A DNA stretch of 64,000 nucleotides from Bacterioplanoides sp. SCSIO 12839 (GCF_024397975.1 NZ_CP073745.1:551501-615500), one strand, 5' to 3'; positions 33,967-43,626 are shown, numbered from the stretch's first letter. Translations and numbers: made by a program. The notes: a model not told the origin generated them from the sequence alone.

Positions 33967-34815
33967 ATGCGTTTATTACCAGCACTTTTATTGCTATCTC
34001 TGAGCTTGCCAGCCATGGCTGGTAAGCTGGATGACTTTGAACAGTCGGCTACGACGTCTCAATCAGAGAAACAATCTTCTAAAAAACATTCGCCATCATC
34101 GGGTAAAAGCTCACAATCATCGAGCCGCAGCTCAGAAACATCTGGTTTTGCTGGTGCTATGGTGGAAGCAATCCTCTTTCCCATTGTTGAAGTCGTCGTT
34201 AAAACCACGGTATATGCAGCCGCACACGCTACTGACCAGGTGTTGACGACGGGAACACAAGGCAGCCTGAAACAATCCGAGCGTACTTTGCAGGAGCCCA
34301 TCGATATTCCGGATTTATCGGAAGATGCGGATGGGCATTATGGCGTACCTCTTTTATTAGCCGATATCAGCTATGGCAGTGGCGATGATATTGAATGGCG
34401 CGATTTACGCCTGGAAACAGGTTACGGCCCAATCAGTTTATTCTACCGCCGTTCAAAATATCTGGAGCCGGATATTGACGATGAGATGCTGGTTTCTAAC
34501 TTTAGTGTTAACTATCGTTTGTATTACGGCGCCCGTGTGGAGTTTGATGCGGGCCTTGGAAAGTATTGGCTGCAGGGAAATGATGATACTTCTTCCGCCT
34601 CACTCAGGCTGGCATTAAAACTGCGCATGTTCGATAACGTTTGGCTGACCGCAAGCCGTATTGCAACAATGGGCGATGAACTCGATCTTTCCGATAGTGA
34701 ATATGCTCTGGTGTACGGTAAGCGACATTGGTTTGTCAGAAGTTACTACCGTCGCCTTAATGCCGAAAATTCATCGCTGGATGGCTTTGGTTTTGGGGTA
34801 GGTTTGCTATATTAA
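33967..34815 (+). CDS. Secreted protein with outer-membrane-like C-terminal half, unrecognised
   Basis: 282 residues: signal peptide MRLLPALLLLSLSLPAMA, a Ser/Lys/Gln-rich low-complexity stretch (~25-60), a short hydrophobic segment (GAMVEAILFPIVEVVVKTTVYAAA, reported here only by its position ~62-85), and from ~125 a run of alternating beta strands (RLETGYGPISLFYRR, NFSVNYRLYYGARVEFD) ending in an aromatic residue (FGVGLLY). The end resembles a small outer-membrane barrel. No family recognised. It is 16 bases after the second GNAT gene, so probably co-transcribed. Confidence 0.6.
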   Translation: MRLLPALLLLSLSLPAMAGKLDDFEQSATTSQSEKQSSKKHSPSSGKSSQSSSRSSETSGFAGAMVEAILFPIVEVVVKTTVYAAAHATDQVLTTGTQGSLKQSERTLQEPIDIPDLSEDADGHYGVPLLLADISYGSGDDIEWRDLRLETGYGPISLFYRRSKYLEPDIDDEMLVSNFSVNYRLYYGARVEFDAGLGKYWLQGNDDTSSASLRLALKLRMFDNVWLTASRIATMGDELDLSDSEYALVYGKRHWFVRSYYRRLNAENSSLDGFGFGVGLLY

Positions 34816-34856
34816 TAACCCTAATATTTATAGAAGTTTAAAATAAGGACGTACGT

Positions 34857-35798
34857 ATGGAATTTATCTTTAATATTCTTTTTACCGTTGAAGCATTTGC
34901 TTTAATTCTGGTGCTGATTGTTCTGAAAAGCAGCATCAAATTTGTACCACAAAACCGTGCCTGGCTGGTTGAGCGTTTTGGTAAATACCAATCTACCAAA
35001 GAAGCGGGTCTGAATTTCATTATCCCGTTTATTGATCAGATTGCCGCTGACCGTAGTTTGAAAGAGCAAGCGGTAGACGTGCCAAGCCAATCTGCAATTA
35101 CCCGTGACAACATCACGCTGACGGTTGATGGTGTTCTGTATTTTCGTGTACTCGACCCTTACAAAGCCAGCTACGGTGTTGATGATTATGTATTTGCAGT
35201 AACACAACTGGCGCAAACCACCATGCGTTCTGAACTGGGTAAAATGGAACTGGATAAAACCTTCGAAGAGCGTAGCCAGTTAAATGCATCGATCGTCAAT
35301 TCCATTAACGAAGCGTCTGAGCCATGGGGTATTCAGGTACTGCGTTACGAAATTAAAGACATTGTGCCACCACGTTCTGTTATGGATGCCATGGAAGCAC
35401 AAATGAAAGCTGAGCGGGTTAAACGTGCTCAGATTCTGGAGTCTGAAGGGGATCGTCAATCAGCCATTAACGTCGCTGAAGGTAAAAAGCAGGCACAGGT
35501 TCTGGCAGCGGAAGCTGACAAAGCCGAACAAATCCTGAATGCAGAAGGTGAAGCTCAGGCGATTATTGCGGTAGCGGATGCACAGGCAGAAGCGTTACGC
35601 AAAGTCGGTGAAGCAGCAAACACTGCTGAAGGTCAAAAAGCCATTCAGCTGGATCTGGCGACCAAAGCGATTGGTGCCAAAGAAGCGATTGCACGTGAGT
35701 CCTCTGTTGTTCTGTTGCCAGAAAATAATACCGATGCCAGCGCTCTGGTCGCTTCTTCGATGTCGATTATTAACTCTCTGAATAAACAACAGAGCTGA
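34857..35798 (+). CDS. qmcA: SPFH/Band 7 paraslipin (QmcA-like)
   Basis: 313 residues: one N-terminal membrane helix (residues 1-25), then the SPFH domain beginning KFVPQNRAWLVERFGKY and including ITRDNITLTVDGVLYFRV and RSELGKMELDKTFEER, followed by an Ala/Glu-rich coiled coil (AEGKKQAQVLAAEADKAEQ). This is the bacterial stomatin/paraslipin type (QmcA/YbbK), forming membrane microdomain cages. AAGGACG precedes the start. The NfeD partner gene follows after 23 bases, the standard pairing. Confidence 0.92.
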   Translation: MEFIFNILFTVEAFALILVLIVLKSSIKFVPQNRAWLVERFGKYQSTKEAGLNFIIPFIDQIAADRSLKEQAVDVPSQSAITRDNITLTVDGVLYFRVLDPYKASYGVDDYVFAVTQLAQTTMRSELGKMELDKTFEERSQLNASIVNSINEASEPWGIQVLRYEIKDIVPPRSVMDAMEAQMKAERVKRAQILESEGDRQSAINVAEGKKQAQVLAAEADKAEQILNAEGEAQAIIAVADAQAEALRKVGEAANTAEGQKAIQLDLATKAIGAKEAIARESSVVLLPENNTDASALVASSMSIINSLNKQQS

Positions 35799-35821
35799 TT
35801 GGTTAGAGATCGGGAGACCAG

Positions 35822-36280
35822 ATGATGGAATTTTTCAGCAGTGACAATATGGCCGAGATCCTGATGGTAGCAGGCCTGGCTGCATTAATTATTGAAGTGG
35901 CTGTGCTTGGGTTCGCTACCTTTGTGTTGTTGTTTCTGGGAGCCTCGCTGCTGATTACCGGCCTGGCGATGACTGTTGGTTTGCTTGATACCACTTTGGT
36001 TACTGCGCTTTGGAGTAATGCACTACTGACTACCGTGCTGGCGCTGGGGTTATGGAAGCCGCTGCGCCGGATGCAGAATAATGTTGAGAGCAAGGAAGTG
36101 AATAGCGACTTTGCAGCAGAGACATTTATTCTCGAAGTGGATGTTGATATTCAGGGGAATACCACTCGCGCCTATTCTGGTGTGCAGTGGAAGTTGAAAA
36201 GCCAGCAGCCAATTGCCGCAGGTACTTTGGTTAAAGTTATCAAAACCGAAGTGGGTGTGATGTGGGTTGAAGCAGCCTGA
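35822..36280 (+). CDS. NfeD-family membrane protein (YbbJ-like)
   Basis: 152 residues: membrane helices in the first ~75 residues (IEVAVLGFATFVLLFLGASLL, TALWSNALLTTVLALGLW) and a C-terminal OB-fold (ARAYSGVQWKLKS-like strand, TLVKVIKTEVGVMWVE). NfeD proteins accompany SPFH proteins and are thought to assist microdomain assembly. Two adjacent ATG codons are possible starts; the first is five bases from GGGAG. Confidence 0.9.
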   Translation: MMEFFSSDNMAEILMVAGLAALIIEVAVLGFATFVLLFLGASLLITGLAMTVGLLDTTLVTALWSNALLTTVLALGLWKPLRRMQNNVESKEVNSDFAAETFILEVDVDIQGNTTRAYSGVQWKLKSQQPIAAGTLVKVIKTEVGVMWVEAA

Positions 36281-36301
36281 TATCACCGATCTTTAATCTG
36301 T

Positions 36302-36331
36302 AAAAAAGCACAGCCCTGGCTGTGCTTTTTT
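36302..36331. terminator. Bidirectional rho-independent terminator
   Basis: AAAAAAGCACAGCC / GGCTGTGCTTTTTT with a 2-base spacer between convergent genes; A- and T-runs on both sides suit both directions. Confidence 0.93.
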
Positions 36332-36336
36332 GTATA

Positions 36337-36918
36337 TCACTGTTTTTCAAATGAAGTGACTAACTCATGCAGCAGAATTGTTGCATCAGCTGATTGGTTT
36401 GCACGTAATAATTCATACGCTTTTTTTACTTTAAGCTGCAGCTCTTGTAACGCAACGGAGTTGTTTTCCTGTGCTTGCTGCTCAACTTCTGCAATCGGCC
36501 GTGTTTTAGCGTTTGCCAGACATTTGATCTGCTTATTCAGACCTTTTTCCTGTTGGCATAAGTTAACCTCAATATCAGAAACATAAGCTTTATTCGCAAT
36601 TTCCTTCATGCAATCTTTGAAATTTTTATTAAATCCTCTGGCTGTCTGACATAGCAGTAACGTATTTTCCTGATAGTCGTTGTTTTTGATCATTTCCAGA
36701 CACGATTTGGTTTTGTTCCAACTGCCCAGTTTCTGACAGTGGTCCATCGCAGGTTCGTTAAAACGAGCTTCTTTAACCATGGATAAACATTGTTTGGTAT
36801 AGGTTTTTTGTTTCAGGTTCTGGCACATATCAACGGCAGTTTGTTGATAAACTTCGTCGGCCTGAACTGGGAGTATCACACTGCAACAAATAACCAGAGT
36901 GGAGAGTATTGTTTTCAT
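36337..36918 (-). CDS. Periplasmic protein with paired-cysteine repeats, unrecognised
   Basis: 193 residues from the ATG at 36918 (AGGA nine bases upstream); the longer frame lacks a signal sequence. MKTILSTLVICCSVILPVQA is a signal peptide. Residues ~28-140 hold four tandem units of ~28-30 residues, each with Cys-x11-Cys or Cys-x12-Cys and a following basic helix (MCQNLKQKTYTKQCL, HCQKLGSWNKTKSCL, LCQTARGFNKNFKDC, LCQQEKGLNKQIKC). Eight cysteines in the oxidising periplasm suggest one disulfide per helical hairpin. The C-terminal ~50 residues are a helical segment without Cys. No known family recognised. Confidence 0.7.
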   Translation of the reverse strand: MKTILSTLVICCSVILPVQADEVYQQTAVDMCQNLKQKTYTKQCLSMVKEARFNEPAMDHCQKLGSWNKTKSCLEMIKNNDYQENTLLLCQTARGFNKNFKDCMKEIANKAYVSDIEVNLCQQEKGLNKQIKCLANAKTRPIAEVEQQAQENNSVALQELQLKVKKAYELLRANQSADATILLHELVTSFEKQ

Positions 36919-37025
36919 TATTGGATTCCTACTGCTGAAAAACCAGTGATTCAGAGGTGCCAAATATAAAGCTGTAGCAGTATATTGTCGATGAAAATAC
37001 AGAATGTCCGTTGAACGCATAGCTG

Positions 37026-37064
37026 AAAAAACCACCCTCTGCATTGGGAACAACAGAGGGTGGT
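37026..37064 (-). terminator. Rho-independent terminator of the SnoaL-like gene
   Basis: ACCACCCTCTG / CAGAGGGTGGT with a 12-base loop, followed by TTTTT on the minus strand. Confidence 0.88.
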
Positions 37065-37129
37065 GAAGGTGAGTAATGTAGTTAGAGTAAGAATGAAGCG
37101 AAAATTGTTGTCAGCAATAATCGTTATTG

Positions 37130-37594
37130 TCAGTAATTCTTTGCCATAAATGCTTTCAGATTGCCCATCGCCATTTGGCTGACTTTTTTACGCAATAATG
37201 GCGTCCAGCCCAGTAATAAACCCGGCAGGCCTAGCGCCTGGCGACTCCAGCGCCAGAAGTTAAAACGGTCGATATGTTTAATAATTTTGCCGTCTTTAAA
37301 TTCAAATTCAGCATCAATAATGTTGTGAACAAAACGCCCGGTCTGACTGAAGTTGTATTTAGGCTCCCAGTGGGCGGTTACTTGGCCGTTTTTTTCGGTG
37401 ACTGAAAAATCAATGGTCATACCATCAGCACGTTCACACAGCATGTGCCACATAGCTCCCGGTTCAATACCGTTGAGCTCAAATGCTTCATCACGGAAGT
37501 AAGCATCCGGATGGTAACAGGCTTTCATCGTCTCATAATCGAGATTCTGAAAGGCGGTGTAAAAGGTTTTGATCAGCTCTTGATGGGCGCTCAT
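37130..37594 (-). CDS. SnoaL-like / NTF2-fold protein
   Basis: 154 residues of the nuclear-transport-factor-2 fold: HQELIKTFYTAFQNLDYETMKACYHPDAYFRDEAF, then GAMWHMLCERADGMTIDFSV and the terminal strand set DAEFEFKDGKIIKHIDRFNFWRWSRQALG. Members include ketosteroid isomerases and polyketide cyclases, but many only bind small ligands; no active-site assignment is safe. It is divergent from the GlxA-type regulator gene and ends in its own terminator. Confidence 0.85.
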   Translation of the reverse strand: MSAHQELIKTFYTAFQNLDYETMKACYHPDAYFRDEAFELNGIEPGAMWHMLCERADGMTIDFSVTEKNGQVTAHWEPKYNFSQTGRFVHNIIDAEFEFKDGKIIKHIDRFNFWRWSRQALGLPGLLLGWTPLLRKKVSQMAMGNLKAFMAKNY

Positions 37595-37739
37595 ACGTTG
37601 CTCTCAATGGTTTTGATTTATCAGGGGAGTAGTCAACTGGTATCCAGTGTAGCGCCTGTCAGTTATCACTCGTTAGTGGCATTTATGCCTCCTTGGGTGG
37701 ATAATCGGGACGTATCTTTTCTGAATTATCGAGACACCT

Positions 37740-38693
37740 ATGAAACGCTGCGTGATTCTTGCACTGGATAACTGTCCTTTGTCATCGGTCTCCGGGCCGA
37801 TGGAAATCCTGCTGTTGGCCTGCAGGCTAGCTGGGGTAGAAGACTGGCGTATCGAGATCGTTGCCGAGCGTCAGCTCCAGGTGGCCGGTAATGGTGGTGT
37901 TAGCCTGAAGGCGCACCAGACAATAGCGGATGTGAAACAAGCTGATTTGGTGATTGTGGGGGCTATTGGTGATCCGAGAATGCGTACAGAGGAGATTGCT
38001 CCAAAAACATTACAGTGGATTCAGGCCTTGCAGCAGCAGGGCAGCCAATTAGTGAGTATTTGTACCGGCGCGTATGTCCTGGCTTGTGCCGGTGTGTTAG
38101 CCCATAAGCGGGTCACCAGTCATTGGGCTGTGATCGACTGGCTGGCACAGCAGTTCCCGGAATGTGATTGGCAGCCGGGTGCCATGCTGACTCAGGATGG
38201 TCAGGTGTGTTGTTCTGGGGGCGCCAGTGCTTATCAGGATATGAGCTTATTATTGGTGCGCCAGTATTTTGGTGACGCCATTGCTCGCCAGGTGGCCAGA
38301 TCGGTTCTGATTGACCTCGACCGTCATAGCCAGTTGCAATACGCCAGCTTTATGCCACAACGGCAACATCAGGATCATTTAATTCATCTGGTTCAGGATT
38401 GGCTGGAACAACATGCTTGTGAGCCATGTACTCAGCAGGAGCTGGCTGAATTAATTAACCTGAGTGAGCGCCAGTTTAAGCGCCGCTTTAAACAAGCGCT
38501 GCAACAAACACCACTGTCTTATATTCAGGCGCTAAGGATTGAAGCCGCAAAAAAAGAACTTGAAACCAATCTGAAACATATTGATGTGATTGCCCGTGAT
38601 TGCGGCTACGAGGATGTGCGTTTTTTCAGAGAATTATTTAAACGTAATACCGGGTTGGCGCCGAGCGAATATCGCACGAAATTTTCATCCTAA
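37740..38693 (+). CDS. GlxA-family AraC-type transcriptional regulator
   Basis: 317 residues: an N-terminal DJ-1/PfpI-like domain (~1-190, with the nucleophile-elbow Cys in SICTGAYVLACAG) and a C-terminal AraC double helix-turn-helix (TQQELAELINLSERQFKRRFKQ, IARDCGYEDVRFFRELFKRNTGLAPSEYR). Such regulators sense a metabolite and usually activate adjacent catabolic genes. The divergent SnoaL-like gene is a candidate target. Its 3' end overlaps the convergent patatin gene by nine bases. Confidence 0.9.
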   Translation: MKRCVILALDNCPLSSVSGPMEILLLACRLAGVEDWRIEIVAERQLQVAGNGGVSLKAHQTIADVKQADLVIVGAIGDPRMRTEEIAPKTLQWIQALQQQGSQLVSICTGAYVLACAGVLAHKRVTSHWAVIDWLAQQFPECDWQPGAMLTQDGQVCCSGGASAYQDMSLLLVRQYFGDAIARQVARSVLIDLDRHSQLQYASFMPQRQHQDHLIHLVQDWLEQHACEPCTQQELAELINLSERQFKRRFKQALQQTPLSYIQALRIEAAKKELETNLKHIDVIARDCGYEDVRFFRELFKRNTGLAPSEYRTKFSS

Positions 38694-39614
38694 GGTTTGC
38701 TGTACTAAAAAACGTTTGCCACTTTCAATTCCCCTTTGGTAATCCTGCTGCAAAGCGTGTTTTGAGCTGCCTACCAGTGAGCTGGACAACGCTTGCTGAG
38801 GAAATATCTGCTCAATTTCAACATCCGCCGGTGGGTTGTTTATAAACGCCAGATTACGCTGATAGCTGTCTTCATGATGGGTAATTAAATCAATGACTTT
38901 AGGACAGTAGTGCGAATTACAAATCATCGATTTAATTTTGTGCACCCAGGGTGAGGTTAAGCTGGTTTCTTCCGTTACGGTGCGTAATACCGTGATTTTT
39001 CGGGCTCCGCGATTGTACGCTTCTTCCACTGGGAGCGGCGCCGACAGACCACCATCAACATAATGATGCTCACCAATTTTCACGCCGCCTTTATACAGCA
39101 CGGGTAACGCGCTGGAGGCTTTTAACATATCCATCCAGTTGTTTTTATCCGGCGAAAAAAATTCGGCACGGCGGTTATCACTGCGGGTTGCCGAAAAATA
39201 CAGTTGGCGTTGCTGCAAACGCTTATAACCACGTTCGATATCCAGCCCTGAAGCCTGACCATGAACCTGCTCGAAGTACCAGTCGAGATCAACGGCGTGT
39301 TTACCAATTAAAGAACGCTGCCACTTAAAAAATTGCGGCTGCGACGATAACTCGGTAATGGCGTGATAACCAAAGCCCGGTTGACAGGTCATGTAACTGG
39401 ATAAGTTTTGAGCGCCAGCAGACGTGCCGATTAAAATCTCAAACGGGTTAAATCCAGCATGTAACCAAGCATCGAGAATACCCGCGGTAAACACACCACG
39501 TTGGCCACCACCTTCGGCAACAAGAGCATGGCCCTGTTGAGGTAATTCAGGGCCGCAGATTTCAGCACGGCAGGGGTGGCAGTTAGCGGATGAGATGGAT
39601 TGCTGTGATTGCAT
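38685..39614 (-). CDS. Patatin-like phospholipase
   Basis: 309 residues from the ATG at 39614; a TTG 54 bases earlier is a less likely start. The oxyanion motif EGGGQRG, the nucleophile elbow GTSAG and the catalytic Asp in VDGGLSAPLP form the Ser-Asp dyad of patatins. The C-terminal part (~200-300) is as in the YjjU group. It should hydrolyse acyl esters of lipids. No signal peptide, so it acts in the cytoplasm or at the inner membrane. Confidence 0.9.
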   Translation of the reverse strand: MQSQQSISSANCHPCRAEICGPELPQQGHALVAEGGGQRGVFTAGILDAWLHAGFNPFEILIGTSAGAQNLSSYMTCQPGFGYHAITELSSQPQFFKWQRSLIGKHAVDLDWYFEQVHGQASGLDIERGYKRLQQRQLYFSATRSDNRRAEFFSPDKNNWMDMLKASSALPVLYKGGVKIGEHHYVDGGLSAPLPVEEAYNRGARKITVLRTVTEETSLTSPWVHKIKSMICNSHYCPKVIDLITHHEDSYQRNLAFINNPPADVEIEQIFPQQALSSSLVGSSKHALQQDYQRGIESGKRFLVQQTLG

Positions 39615-39708
39615 AGTCAGGCAGCCCTGTTTGAAGGATCTGCACTGACTATAGAGTGGTGTTATCAATTATTTAAATTGATCTTCACTTATTGCTTAAT
39701 AGCTTCGA

Positions 39709-40188
39709 TTAATCCGATGAGGCGATCAATGCTTCTGACGCGGCTTTGATGCCTTTGCGAATGCGCTGGTGTGTACCACAGCGGCAAATCACGTTCATGG
39801 CATTGTTAATGTCTTCATCAGAGGGCGTTGGGTTGTTCTCCAGCAGTGCGGCAGCCGTCATAATCTGCCCGGATTGGCAGTAGCCACACTGAGGCACCTG
39901 ATGTTCAACCCAGGCTTGTTGCAACGGGTGGTCGTTGTCTTCGCTCAGGCCTTCGATGGTGGTAATGGATTTGCCCAGCACACTGCTCACCGGGGTGATG
40001 CACGAGCGCGTTGGGTAGCCATCCACGTGCACGGTACAGGCACCACACATACCAACACCACAACCAAACTTGGTACCGGTTAACTCCAGATTTTCACGCA
40101 CAAACCACAGCAGCGGTTTGTCGCTGTCGTTATTGCTGTCGCTGTCGGTTAGTTCAATGGTTTGGCCATTAATGGTAATTGTGTTCAT
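39709..40188 (-). CDS. iorA: (2Fe-2S) subunit of molybdenum hydroxylase (isoquinoline 1-oxidoreductase alpha type)
   Basis: 159 residues with both iron-sulfur cluster motifs: the plant-ferredoxin set [15 protein letters not shown] (with the fourth Cys in RSCITPV) and the second cluster CGYCQSGQ...CRCGTHQRI. It passes electrons from the molybdopterin subunit encoded two bases upstream on the same strand. Two-subunit enzymes of this type oxidise N-heteroaromatics or aldehydes. The symbol is a subgroup label; the substrate is not proven. Confidence 0.88.
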   Translation of the reverse strand: MNTITINGQTIELTDSDSNNDSDKPLLWFVRENLELTGTKFGCGVGMCGACTVHVDGYPTRSCITPVSSVLGKSITTIEGLSEDNDHPLQQAWVEHQVPQCGYCQSGQIMTAAALLENNPTPSDEDINNAMNVICRCGTHQRIRKGIKAASEALIASSD

Positions 40189-40190
40189 CC

Positions 40191-42425
40191 TCAGGCTCCG
40201 TTCGAATAACCGTAATGTTTAATCGGTAAGCGCCGGATGCGCTCTCCGGTGGCAGCATAAATCGCATTGGTCAGGGCTGGAATCAGCGCTGGAATTGCTG
40301 GTTCGCCAACGCCGCTGGGTGGTTCTGCACTGGCGATAATATGCACATCGACTTGTGGCATATGGCGGGTATAGAGGGTCTGGTAATCGTAAAAATTATT
40401 CTGTTCTACCTGCCCGTTGCGGAAGGTTAATTCTTCCATAAAGGTGCCACACAAGGCCCAGAAAATACCGCCTTCAAATTGTGCTCTGATACTGTCCGGG
40501 TTAACCGCTACGCCACAATCGACCACGGCAGTCACTTTATGAATGATGACTTTTTTCTGTTCATCTATCGACAGTTCAACGACCTGAGCGACAAAACTCT
40601 TATTGGAGAACGATACGGCAATCCCCTGATGATGGTTACTGGCTTGTTTGCCCCAACCAGCCTCTTCAGCGGCACGATCTAATACGGTTAATAAACGGCG
40701 GTGATCCAGGCCTTTTTTATTGGCCACCCAGTTCGATTGCTCAAGGGTATTCAGCAGTAACTGGCGGCGGTATTGGTAAGGATCAATACCAGCCAGGTGT
40801 GCTGCTTCATCCACCACCGATTCGGCATAAAAGCCGGTGTAAGAGTGCATGACAGCACGGTGGTTACCGGTGGGCACTGGCAGCTCTGCCAGCTCAACCG
40901 ACATATCAAAATCATCAACGGCATACGGAAACGGCCCCGTTGCAATCAGGCTGTCGGTCATGCCCGAAGCGACGGCACCTTTGGTCATTTTATCGATGGG
41001 AAAGTGTCGCGTGGCAGGCATGGTCAACGATTGAAAACGGCCAAAATAATGCGGTGCGGTGATCTGGCTGTGCCACAGTTGTGGATATCCCTGATCGTTT
41101 AATCCAACCTGAAAACGCGCGACACTGGCAGGGCGGTAATAACCGTGTTTCATGTCTTCTTCGCGCGACCAGATCAGCTTTACCGGTACCTTGCTTTGTT
41201 GTGCCACATACACGGCGTACACCACATAATCGATTTCTAAGCGGCGGCCAAAAGCACCTCCCAGGTAGGGGGTGTGTACGGTGATGTTTTCGGCATCCAA
41301 GCCGGTGAGGATAGTGGCACATTTTTCAGCGCCTGAGGTGTTTTGTGTTGGTGCCCAGATTTCACAATGTGTATCGCTCACGCGGGCTGTGGCATTCATT
41401 GGTTCAAGCGGCGCATGAGTTAAGAATGGCGTCTCGTATTCCACCTCCAGCTTTTTCTGGAACGGGCGGGTATCGCCTTTTTCCATCTCGTTCAAAGTAT
41501 CAACCATGCTGCTGCGAATGCTGTCGCTGCTGAGCTTCGCGTATTGGCCGTCGTACCACTCAATATCAATTAAGGCCAGTGCTTTTTGCGCGGTAAAGTA
41601 AGAATCCGCGACCACTGCAATACCCGCAGGCTGGAACTGATTGGTTAAATCTTTCGGGATGGCAATCACTTCCTCAACACCGGGCAAAGCCAGTGCTTTA
41701 TCGGCATTGTAGGAGGCTAAGTCGCCTTCCAGCGTCGGACACAGACGAATCGAAGCGGTGCGGGCATCCGGAATATTCACGTCGACGCCATACACCGCAT
41801 CGCCCGCAGTTTTCAGCGGAATATCGACACGTGGAATCGATTGACCGATCAGCTTGAAGTCTTGCGGTTGTTTCAGCGTTGGATTGCGGGGTGGTGTTAA
41901 GTGCGCAGCGTACTGTGCTAATTCACCATAGCTGAGTTTTTTGCCGGAACTATGAATCACCCAGCCTTGCTCGGTACGGCACGAATCCACACTGACTTGC
42001 CATTTGGCGGCAGCCGCCTCGACCAGCATCTGACGCACGCCGGCACCCAGCACCCGCATAGGCTCCCAGAATGCCCATACACTGCGGCTGGCGGCGGTCA
42101 TCTGGGCGTATAACATCGGGTTGTTAAAGGCCGGATGATTAGTGGCAAACTCGGTACGAACCTGGCTCCAGTCGGCATCCAGCTCTTCGGCCACAATCAT
42201 CGTCAGGCCCGTTTCCACCCCCTGGCCCATCTCAACCGAGGGCACCTGATAGGTAATCACGCCGTGTTCATCGATATGCAGCCAGGTATGCGTCACATCA
42301 GGCGTGTCGTCGCTGGAAGTCGAAGCCGATAACGGCATCGCTGAGGAACATGAGGCTAACAAACCGCCCGAATACAATACGGATATTTTAAGAAACTGGC
42401 GTCGTGACAGGGACGTATGCGGCAT
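40191..42425 (-). CDS. iorB: Molybdopterin-binding subunit of xanthine-dehydrogenase-family hydroxylase
   Basis: 744 residues. A twin-arginine signal ([20 protein letters not shown]) exports the folded, cofactor-loaded protein, giving a periplasmic enzyme. The family landmarks [38 protein letters not shown] and [20 protein letters not shown] are present; the last-named Glu in GVGEP is the catalytic base. It is the first gene of the pair with the iron-sulfur subunit. No cytochrome subunit is adjacent. An inverted repeat 70-100 bases upstream may be its operator. Confidence 0.9.
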   Translation of the reverse strand: MPHTSLSRRQFLKISVLYSGGLLASCSSAMPLSASTSSDDTPDVTHTWLHIDEHGVITYQVPSVEMGQGVETGLTMIVAEELDADWSQVRTEFATNHPAFNNPMLYAQMTAASRSVWAFWEPMRVLGAGVRQMLVEAAAAKWQVSVDSCRTEQGWVIHSSGKKLSYGELAQYAAHLTPPRNPTLKQPQDFKLIGQSIPRVDIPLKTAGDAVYGVDVNIPDARTASIRLCPTLEGDLASYNADKALALPGVEEVIAIPKDLTNQFQPAGIAVVADSYFTAQKALALIDIEWYDGQYAKLSSDSIRSSMVDTLNEMEKGDTRPFQKKLEVEYETPFLTHAPLEPMNATARVSDTHCEIWAPTQNTSGAEKCATILTGLDAENITVHTPYLGGAFGRRLEIDYVVYAVYVAQQSKVPVKLIWSREEDMKHGYYRPASVARFQVGLNDQGYPQLWHSQITAPHYFGRFQSLTMPATRHFPIDKMTKGAVASGMTDSLIATGPFPYAVDDFDMSVELAELPVPTGNHRAVMHSYTGFYAESVVDEAAHLAGIDPYQYRRQLLLNTLEQSNWVANKKGLDHRRLLTVLDRAAEEAGWGKQASNHHQGIAVSFSNKSFVAQVVELSIDEQKKVIIHKVTAVVDCGVAVNPDSIRAQFEGGIFWALCGTFMEELTFRNGQVEQNNFYDYQTLYTRHMPQVDVHIIASAEPPSGVGEPAIPALIPALTNAIYAATGERIRRLPIKHYGYSNGA

Positions 42426-42495
42426 AACAAACGGCGCTCTACGGTGTGCATATTGGCCTATGATGTTAATCAGCCGAGACAGGCTGTCGTAGTGA

Positions 42496-42524
42496 CATTT
42501 TTTAGTATCCCTTACTAAAAAATG
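42496..42524. promoter_or_regulatory. Palindromic operator candidate upstream of the molybdenum hydroxylase genes
   Basis: CATTTTTTAGTA and TACTAAAAAATG form a perfect 12-bp inverted repeat with a 5-base spacer, between the LysR gene end and the hydroxylase start at 42425. TAGTA-N5-TACTA is the pattern of several dimeric repressors of the HxlR/DUF24 kind. No T-run follows, so a terminator is less likely. Confidence 0.5.
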
Positions 42525-42603
42525 GCATACAGTCGCAGCAGATAAATCCTTAGGCGTGCCGATGCCATGTATTGAGATGCCATGTGCCGTTATGCATGTA
42601 TTG

Positions 42604-43521
42604 TCAGGCGTCCGGTAAAGGTGTAGTCAGCACCGGAATATCGCGAAACAGTTGTGTCAGCCAGTGATGCAGGGCCTGGATCTCAGGTTTGTTCTGGTTG
42701 GACTTCGGAGTTACCAGCCAATATCCCCGCTCAGTTTGAAATTGTTTCCCGTAAGGTGTCACCAGACGACCATCGTTAATCCAGCGGTTGGCGCTGGGAA
42801 GAATGGCCAGTGCGATGCCAAGGCCATCAGCAGCGGCTTTAACAGCGGCGAAATGTGAGTCACAAATAATGCGGTTCTTGATTTGAGCGATGGTGTCCGA
42901 TGCCAGAAAAGCCTGCCAGGTTGCCATATCTTCCGATTCACTGATCAGGCGGTGGGACACTAAATCTTGTAATTCTTCAACACTGTGCGCTTCAGCGTAA
43001 ACCGGGCTGCATACCGGGGTAACGGCAGAAAAGCATAAACGTTGTGTGTAAAGCTCCGGCCACTGGCCATCACCAAAACGAATGGCGGCATCGATCTGCT
43101 CCGTCTCAAAATCGACATAGCGGTTGCGCGCTTCGATACGCAGTTCGGTATCGGTCGCATAGTCAGCAAAGCTCAGGTAGTTCGGCATCAGTAGTTCCTG
43201 AGCAATAAACAATGGTGCACTGATGTGCAACGAACGACTTTGAAAACGCCGCTGAAAACCAACATAACCCTGACGGTGCAACTGCATCATCTGACGTGCA
43301 ATCTGAAAATAATAATCTCCGGCATCGGTCAGGCTAAGGCTGCGGGTGTGGCGCAAAAACAGGTCTTCCCCCAGCCACTGTTCAAATGCTTTTACTTGCT
43401 GGCCCACCGCCGGTGCCGTGACATTCAGCTCCGCCGCGGCCTGTTTAAAACTGAGGTGACGGGCGGCGGCTTCAAATACCGGGATAAACTGAATGGGTGG
43501 GGTACGGGATGACAAGGTCAT
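42604..43521 (-). CDS. LysR-family transcriptional regulator (GcvA-like)
   Basis: 305 residues: N-terminal winged helix (IQFIPVFEAAARHLSFKQAAAELNVTAPAVGQQVKAFE-type, LFLRHTRSLSLTDAG) and a C-terminal effector domain (SLHISAPLFIAQELLMPNYLSFA). The gene is divergent from the SDR/isomerase operon, the classical arrangement for a LysR regulator and its target, and is also upstream of the molybdenum hydroxylase pair on the same strand. Confidence 0.92.
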   Translation of the reverse strand: MTLSSRTPPIQFIPVFEAAARHLSFKQAAAELNVTAPAVGQQVKAFEQWLGEDLFLRHTRSLSLTDAGDYYFQIARQMMQLHRQGYVGFQRRFQSRSLHISAPLFIAQELLMPNYLSFADYATDTELRIEARNRYVDFETEQIDAAIRFGDGQWPELYTQRLCFSAVTPVCSPVYAEAHSVEELQDLVSHRLISESEDMATWQAFLASDTIAQIKNRIICDSHFAAVKAAADGLGIALAILPSANRWINDGRLVTPYGKQFQTERGYWLVTPKSNQNKPEIQALHHWLTQLFRDIPVLTTPLPDA

Positions 43522-43607
43522 GACTCGATTTGTAATGGTATGAGAAACTATATCTTTTCTATAGCGTAGAAATCATGGTTTGTACACGGATTTTGTATCG
43601 AATAACT

Positions 43608-43626
43608 TTGTTATCACCGATAACAA
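43608..43626. promoter_or_regulatory. Palindromic operator candidate before the SDR gene
   Basis: TTGTTATC-ACC-GATAACAA is a perfect 8-bp inverted repeat 25 bases before the SDR start in the divergent lysR/SDR gap, suited to a dimeric regulator. Confidence 0.5.
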
